Origin: a virus
Reading direction: 5' to 3' (one strand)
Virus record (IMG/VR): IMGVR_UViG_3300034279_001140
Span: 1-41,446 of that record
DNA: 41,446 bases
Below are positions 37,206 through 41,446 of the stretch, piece after piece. The notes below the pieces were generated by a model, which had not been told where the DNA came from, searched no databases, and saw only the letters and a program-made list of their open reading frames with translations. The position numbers were made by a program, and so were the translations under genes. Positions within the stretch are counted from its first letter, which is position 1; each line of letters begins with the position of its first letter.

Positions 37206-38114
37206 ATGAAATTTTCACTTGTATTTGATAATTCAGGAGATGTCCTACCTTTTGATGTAGTACACAATCATGAACTGTTTGCATTTTTTGTTGAAAAAGC
37301 CAATGCTGCAGAACAAAATTCTTTTTTTAATGATCGAGTTTTGTTCAAGCAGCTGGATCAAAAGTTAACTCATTTGCATTGGGCATTGTCGAAAACCAAC
37401 GAAGTGCTGTATGATTTAATTAAAAAATCTTTCAACCAGCAAGAACATTTGGTCAAATATCTTGACCAGGATTTTTTAAACATGACTCATTGCGAGTGGG
37501 TACATTCGCAAAAGTCTACAGTTGACATTGACACATTAAGATATAGTGCAGACAATAATCAAGCAAAACTTGGGAATACATTACACGATGTGTATCCAGA
37601 TGAAATTCGTGTAATAAAAATTGCAGAGGCTCTAGAAAAGTTAGGATACATATATCCTTACGAAGAAGTTAATTTGGCTGTACACAGGCTTGAATCTAGT
37701 TTTACCAAAGTAAATTTAGAATTTAAAGCAGATCAAAAATGGAATGTATTTGATAATCCTTTTGTAGATACACTGTCATCAAACAACGACGTTGTGAATT
37801 TTTCTTTTGGTTATACCTATGTTGGTCGACAATACTATGACAAGTTTATTAATTTTGATACAAATTTAAAATGCGACGATCATTACAATTACGAACAACT
37901 TGAATTTGCATTTCAATTGAATCTAGCAAAACCGCAGACGATTCCCTACAGCAAAGAATACCTGACCTGGGCCGAACAAAACAACACCAGACCGATAACT
38001 ACTCAATTACCGATTGCAAATTTAGAAAATATCGATAACAAGTTGTTTGACTATCGAAAGATACTTTACAGAAATTCTCGAGACAACAATCGAGCAAGAA
38101 TATTTTTACACTAA
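37206..38114 (+). CDS. AT-rich orphan protein of unknown function
   Basis: A 302-residue soluble protein starting MKFSLVFDNSGDVLPFDVVH. I recognise no domain. It is rich in Asn, Phe, Tyr and Lys, with motifs HLHWALSKTNEVLYDLIKK, HDVYPDEIRVIKIAEALEKL and FSFGYTYVGRQYYDKFINFD. Its G+C content is around 30% in sampled lines against about 55% in the following uvsX. The start lies 7 nt after the terminator stem with no Shine-Dalgarno, so translation must be weak, leaderless or dependent on readthrough. The uvsX start follows 8 nt after its stop. It looks like a recent insertion between gp32 and uvsX. Confidence 0.7.
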   Translation: MKFSLVFDNSGDVLPFDVVHNHELFAFFVEKANAAEQNSFFNDRVLFKQLDQKLTHLHWALSKTNEVLYDLIKKSFNQQEHLVKYLDQDFLNMTHCEWVHSQKSTVDIDTLRYSADNNQAKLGNTLHDVYPDEIRVIKIAEALEKLGYIYPYEEVNLAVHRLESSFTKVNLEFKADQKWNVFDNPFVDTLSSNNDVVNFSFGYTYVGRQYYDKFINFDTNLKCDDHYNYEQLEFAFQLNLAKPQTIPYSKEYLTWAEQNNTRPITTQLPIANLENIDNKLFDYRKILYRNSRDNNRARIFLH

Positions 38115-38122
38115 GGACAAAC

Positions 38123-39184
38123 ATGGGAAAACCATTTGATATTTCAAAGTTCCGTAAGGAAATTACCAAAAGCATTGATGGCCTTTCGATAGGCTTCAAT
38201 GATCCCACAGACTGGATCAGTACAGGCAACTATGCCTTGAACTATTTGATCTCTGGTGACTTCAATCGCGGTATTCCGCTGGGCAAAGTCACTGTGTTTG
38301 CTGGCGATTCAGGTGCAGGCAAAAGCTACATCTGTAGCGGCAACATTGTGAAGCATGCACAAGAGCAAGGCATCTTTGTTGTATTAGTTGACAGCGAAAA
38401 CGCACTAGACGAAGACTGGCTCAAGGCTCTGGGAGTTGACACTAGCGAAAGCAAATTGCTCAAACTCAGCATGGCCATGATCGACGATGTGGCCAAAACA
38501 ATCTCCACATTCATGATTGACTACAAGGCCTTGCCCGATGGCGAACGTCCCAAGGTATTGTTTGTGATTGACAGCTTGGGAATGTTGTTGACGCCCACAG
38601 ACGTGAATCAGTTTGAAGCAGGCGAAATGAAAGGTGACTTGGGTCGTAAACCCAAAGCACTCACAGCCCTGGTTCGTAACTGTGTCAACATGTTTGGTAG
38701 CTACAACGTAGGTCTAGTATGTACCAATCACACATACGCAAGTCAGGACATGTTTGATCCTGATGACAAGATCTCCGGTGGTCAGGGCTTTATCTATGCT
38801 AGCTCTATTGTAGTAGCTATGAAGAAAATGAAGCTCAAAGAAGACGAAGACGGCAACAAGGTGTCTGAAGTCAACGGTATTCGTGCAGGCTGCAAGGTCA
38901 TGAAAACACGTTACGCCAAGCCCTTTGAAGGTGTGCAGGTCAAAATTCCTTACACTACAGGCATGAGCCCTTATTCGGGACTTACAGATTTGATTGAGAA
39001 AAAAGGTATGCTCAAGAAGGAAGGCAACAGTCTTGTGTTTACCACAAGTGCTGGAGAGATCATCAAGAAGTTCCGCAAAGGTTGGGAACGCAACGACGAC
39101 GGCTGCCTGGACACTGTGATGAGCGATTTTGGCAACATTCGAGAAACTGCCACAACCGAGGCCGAAAGCGAGGATGCAGAATGA
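38123..39184 (+). CDS. uvsX: UvsX RecA-like recombinase
   Basis: A 353-residue strand-exchange ATPase (T4 UvsX has 391). Walker A is GDSGAGKSY (residues 61-69), Walker B is VLFVIDSLGMLL, and the L1/L2 region includes TNHTYASQDMFDPDDKISGGQG. Its expected job is to form filaments on single-stranded DNA and start recombination-dependent replication, after displacing gp32 with help from UvsY. The start has an AAGGA site. Its stop overlaps the next gene (ATGA), and uvsY follows one gene later, so the recombination genes form one operon. The C-terminus is acidic (TTEAESEDAE), as in T4. Confidence 0.98.
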   Translation: MGKPFDISKFRKEITKSIDGLSIGFNDPTDWISTGNYALNYLISGDFNRGIPLGKVTVFAGDSGAGKSYICSGNIVKHAQEQGIFVVLVDSENALDEDWLKALGVDTSESKLLKLSMAMIDDVAKTISTFMIDYKALPDGERPKVLFVIDSLGMLLTPTDVNQFEAGEMKGDLGRKPKALTALVRNCVNMFGSYNVGLVCTNHTYASQDMFDPDDKISGGQGFIYASSIVVAMKKMKLKEDEDGNKVSEVNGIRAGCKVMKTRYAKPFEGVQVKIPYTTGMSPYSGLTDLIEKKGMLKKEGNSLVFTTSAGEIIKKFRKGWERNDDGCLDTVMSDFGNIRETATTEAESEDAE

Positions 39185-39447
39185 GCTCTACAGTAGCAAG
39201 CGAAATCTGGAACGAACTCAAACGTTATGTCAACACAGTAGATCGTAGCGAAGCTGCCGAAACACTAGTAGCTGTGCTGATTGATCACGACGAAGATGTA
39301 GAAGACATCCGTGATGCATTCAAGCATGACAGCGATGTCAAGCGAGCACTCACAGCATATCTTGACAATGACAAAAACTACGAAGAAGATGAAGATATCG
39401 ACGAAGACATCGACGATGACGACAACGAATCTGAATGGGAAGACTAA
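39181..39447 (+). CDS. Small acidic protein between uvsX and uvsY
   Basis: An 88-residue protein from the ATG overlapping the uvsX stop (MSSTVASEIWNELKRYVNTV). A helical N-terminal domain of ~65 residues (EAAETLVAVLIDHDEDVEDI) is followed by an extremely acidic tail with over 15 Asp and Glu residues. I recognise it as a family kept next to uvsX in marine T4-like phages, without known function. The uvsY-like ATG follows the stop directly with no gap, so the three are likely co-translated. The acidic tail could mimic DNA or bind basic partner proteins such as UvsX or gp32; that is inference. Confidence 0.8.
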   Translation: MSSTVASEIWNELKRYVNTVDRSEAAETLVAVLIDHDEDVEDIRDAFKHDSDVKRALTAYLDNDKNYEEDEDIDEDIDDDDNESEWED

Positions 39448-39900
39448 ATGTGGTATGCCCGTGTAGTAGCGGACTTGTCCGCCATTCCTGACTTTGTGCA
39501 GCACTACGAGCGAGAGCTTGATGATGCCAAGCGTGATTGCAGGATTGGCGGAATTGTAGAAAAAAATATCACAGCTCTGCCAGGCATTACAGAACACAGA
39601 TTTAACCAGCTGCAAGAAATTGAAGCTGTGTTGAATTACCTCAATATTCAGCTACGCAAAATTCGACGCAAACATTTTCAAAAGTATCTAGAAGGATATG
39701 CACGAGCATTGACCAGTCGAGATGCTGAAAAGTATGTGGACGGTGAGGACGAAGTGATTGATTACGAAACCATCATCAACGAAGTTGCATACTTGCGCAA
39801 TCGTTGGTTGGGTATCATGAAGGGTCTAGATTCCAAGCAATGGATGGCTGGACATGTAGTACGACTCCGTGCAGCCGGCATGGAAGACATACAAGTCTAA
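39448..39900 (+). CDS. uvsY: UvsY-like recombination mediator
   Basis: A 150-residue, mostly helical basic protein, close in length to T4 UvsY (137). The layout is similar: a central helical LNIQLRKIRRKHFQKYLEGYA, acidic DAEKYVDGEDEVIDY, and a C-terminal LRNRWLGIMKGLDSKQWMAG then RLRAAGMEDIQV, which resembles the UvsY end (QYWGILLDFCSGALDAIKSRGFAIKHIQ). UvsY loads UvsX onto gp32-covered DNA. The assignment rests on this pattern plus its place directly after uvsX, since UvsY proteins diverge strongly. It ends 50 nt before the GDP-mannose dehydratase. Confidence 0.75.
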   Translation: MWYARVVADLSAIPDFVQHYERELDDAKRDCRIGGIVEKNITALPGITEHRFNQLQEIEAVLNYLNIQLRKIRRKHFQKYLEGYARALTSRDAEKYVDGEDEVIDYETIINEVAYLRNRWLGIMKGLDSKQWMAGHVVRLRAAGMEDIQV

Positions 39901-39926
39901 AAAATACGCAGGCACAGGTTCAACTG

Positions 39927-39939
39927 ATACATATTGTAT
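39927..39939. promoter_or_regulatory. Dyad ATACA-N3-TGTAT before the GDP-mannose dehydratase
   Basis: ATACATATTGTAT lies directly before the GGAG ribosome site. It has identical half-sites and spacing to 36099-36111. No convincing promoter was found next to it. Confidence 0.4.
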
Positions 39940-39950
39940 TGGAGAATCAT

Positions 39951-40925
39951 ATGAAACCCACAGCATTTGTTACAGGCATGACAGGGCAAGACGGCCCATA
40001 CCTAGCTAAATTATTAATTGAAAAAGGCTACCATGTGTATGGCCTTGTTAAACGTTATTCAAATCCCAATCTTGACAACATCAAATGGTTAGGCATTGAA
40101 AATGACATTGAACTTATCACAGGTGACATCACTGATGAGAACAACATGAATCACATCATGCAAAGCGTCAAACCACAAGAAGTCTATAATCTTGCGGCTC
40201 AAAGTTTTGTTGGCATTAGTTGGGAGTTGAACAAACTCACGACAGAAGTAAACTGCATGGGTCCGTTGAATTTACTCAATTCGATTCGTCAGCACAATCC
40301 CAATGCAAAATTTTATCAAGCATCCACATCAGAGATGTTTGGCAATGCCACGGAACCTGGCCTGCAAGGTGAAACCACACCATTCCGTCCACGATCACCA
40401 TATGGCGTGAGCAAGTTGTATTCACATTGGATGACTATTAACTTTCGTGAAAGTTATAGTTTGTATGCTTGCTCGGGTATCTTGTTCAATCATGAATCGC
40501 CCTTGCGTGGTCGTGAATTTGTCACTCGCAAGATCACAGATGCAGTGGCACGTATTAAATTGGGCCTAGCAAATGATGTTACCTTGGGCAATCTAGACAG
40601 TGCTCGTGATTGGGGATTTGCCGGTGACTTTGTGGAAGCCATGTGGTTGATGTTACAGCAAGAAAAAGCCAGCGACTATGTGATTGCTACCGGACAACAA
40701 CACACTATTGGTGACTTGTGTCGAGTGGCATTTGAACATGCAGGAATTCACGAATGGAAACACCTTGTAAAAAGTGATCCGCGATTTAAACGTCCAGCAG
40801 AACTTTACAGTTTGCGTGGCGATAGTGCTCGTGCTAGAGAACAGTTGGGGTGGAAACCACGTACTGACTTTGAAACCATGATACGTGACATGGTTGATGC
40901 TGATATCAAAAGACTAAGCGTCTAA
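39951..40925 (+). CDS. gmd: GDP-mannose 4,6-dehydratase
   Basis: A 324-residue short-chain dehydrogenase-type enzyme from the ATG at 39951, supported by GGAG 7 nt upstream; a longer frame from 39804 would overlap uvsY. The NAD(P)-binding motif is TGMTGQDG (residues 8-15), the active-site segment is STSEMFG (125-131) with Thr126, and the catalytic pair is YGVSK (Tyr151, Lys155). NHESPLRG and RDWGFAGDFVEAMW are diagnostic of Gmd. It converts GDP-mannose to GDP-4-keto-6-deoxymannose, the precursor of fucose, rhamnose and perosamine sugars. The next gene, convergent, is a polysaccharide glycosyltransferase, so a host-surface or virion glycan role is likely. The enzyme is somewhat shorter than bacterial Gmd (~370). 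Confidence 0.95.
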   Translation: MKPTAFVTGMTGQDGPYLAKLLIEKGYHVYGLVKRYSNPNLDNIKWLGIENDIELITGDITDENNMNHIMQSVKPQEVYNLAAQSFVGISWELNKLTTEVNCMGPLNLLNSIRQHNPNAKFYQASTSEMFGNATEPGLQGETTPFRPRSPYGVSKLYSHWMTINFRESYSLYACSGILFNHESPLRGREFVTRKITDAVARIKLGLANDVTLGNLDSARDWGFAGDFVEAMWLMLQQEKASDYVIATGQQHTIGDLCRVAFEHAGIHEWKHLVKSDPRFKRPAELYSLRGDSARAREQLGWKPRTDFETMIRDMVDADIKRLSV

Positions 40926-41446
40926 ACGGCAATCCTGATTTAATTTCCTCCACAGTCCACTCGGTGTGCGCCAGTTGTTCTAGCCATACACTGCGATCAG
41001 GGCGTGGAGGATTTTCTATTTGTGATAAGTCCCAGTTGGCAACAGTGCTGGCCAAACTGTCTGGACCCACAAACACAGGCACACCTGCCATCAATGCTTG
41101 CGGACCCGGCCCCGAGTTCCAATTTAGCACACAGTGAGCACTACTTAACACTCGATCAAAATCAAAGTCATCGTAGCTGCCAAATGTAAATTTAGGTTTG
41201 TCGATCAAACACCCTTGTGGCATTGGACAAGTTCCTCGGGGATGAGGACGAATTACAATGGGGCGATTGCTGTGTTGTTTGATTTCTTTTACAACCTTGG
41301 CTAACCATGCATTTATGCCGGGCAATCCTGCCCATTGCTGACTGTCATGTCGTTGCATGGCTATCACAATGTTTGCGCCAGAACGCCAAGGCTTAAGGCC
41401 AAGACCAAGGGTAGCCGCACGATTGGCAACGAGATTATTGAAGTTA
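40906..41446 (-). CDS. Polysaccharide glycosyltransferase-like protein (5' end cut by window edge)
   Basis: The frame is open to the right edge, so only the last 179 residues are visible; a GTG at 41367 is probably internal. The pattern ANIVIAMQRHDSQQW, then RPIVIRPHPRG, then HCVLNWNSGPGPQALMAGVPVFV is that of GT-B enzymes related to capsule polysaccharide biosynthesis proteins: nucleotide-sugar binding near HPR and the SGPGPQALMAG segment. Expected activity is sugar transfer to a surface glycan or carrier. It overlaps the 3' end of the dehydratase gene by 20 bp in a convergent arrangement. More glycan genes probably lie beyond the edge. Confidence 0.72.
   Translation of the reverse strand, partial: NFNNLVANRAATLGLGLKPWRSGANIVIAMQRHDSQQWAGLPGINAWLAKVVKEIKQHSNRPIVIRPHPRGTCPMPQGCLIDKPKFTFGSYDDFDFDRVLSSAHCVLNWNSGPGPQALMAGVPVFVGPDSLASTVANWDLSQIENPPRPDRSVWLEQLAHTEWTVEEIKSGLPFRRLVF

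Noticed and set aside
39804-39950. Longer dehydratase reading frame starting inside uvsY
   Set aside because: The extra 49 residues are out-of-frame uvsY sequence; the GGAG site and the Rossmann start fit the ATG at 39951.

Overview
The window is a 41.4 kb piece of a T4-like myovirus (contractile tail, head-neck-tail genes homologous to T4 gp4, gp13-gp19 and gp32, plus UvsX and UvsY). Gene lengths, the very large Gly/Ala/Thr-rich fibre proteins, the FkbM, radical SAM and 2OG-oxygenase accessory genes, and the general look of the proteins resemble uncultured aquatic T4-like phages related to cyanophages and pelagiphages. No photosynthesis gene or tRNA was seen, so the host cannot be named. Coding density is close to complete: there is no gene-free stretch above 300 bases, and the longest gap is the 146-bp gp32 control region. 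Both window edges cut genes.

Layout. 1-7881 (+): three tandem virion fibre-like proteins, the first cut by the left edge. 7888-11053 (-): Nudix hydrolase, gp15 and gp14. 11076-14986 (+): a strong host-type promoter driving two unknown, probably early genes, then neck protein gp13, then a coupled nucleotide cassette (DexA-like exonuclease, 5'-nucleotidase, dNMP kinase) with its own promoter. 14901-15290 (-): HNH/zinc-finger nuclease-like gene. 15342-21839 (+): gp18 sheath, terminator, gp19 tube, a second tube-like protein, a small conserved protein, gp4 and small terminase gp16. 21860-29303 (+): an accessory island separating the small and large terminase genes. It holds a short protein with a capsid-targeting-like N-terminus, an 827-aa protein, small virion-like proteins including a tandem paralogue pair, a secreted thermonuclease, an FkbM methyltransferase, a radical SAM protein and an SGNH hydrolase. 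29300-33566 (+): large terminase gp17 and an 889-aa Pro/Ala-linked protein. 33574-36034: two convergent 2OG-oxygenase-like genes and a putative glycosyltransferase. 36181-39900 (+): gp32, an AT-rich orphan, UvsX, an acidic 88-aa protein and UvsY. 39951-41446: GDP-mannose 4,6-dehydratase and a convergent polysaccharide glycosyltransferase cut by the right edge.

Regulation. Three host sigma70-like promoters with 17-bp spacers precede early or replication genes (11076, 13367, 36072). Copies of a TAAATA-core motif resembling the T4 late promoter precede many virion and accessory genes; in several cases the motif ends only 4-8 nt before the start codon, which predicts leaderless or nearly leaderless late mRNAs.

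Most interesting candidates: (i) the radical SAM - SGNH - large terminase series, coupled by ATGA overlaps; (ii) the paralogous pair with shared N-terminal MRA(Q/R)EFI(T/A)E and C-terminal SP(I/V)KAFRGYPR motifs, which look like head-packaged proteins; (iii) the leaderless late-promoter architecture; (iv) the gp32 control region with two dyads on its promoter; (v) a signal-peptide thermonuclease with all catalytic residues in exact register.
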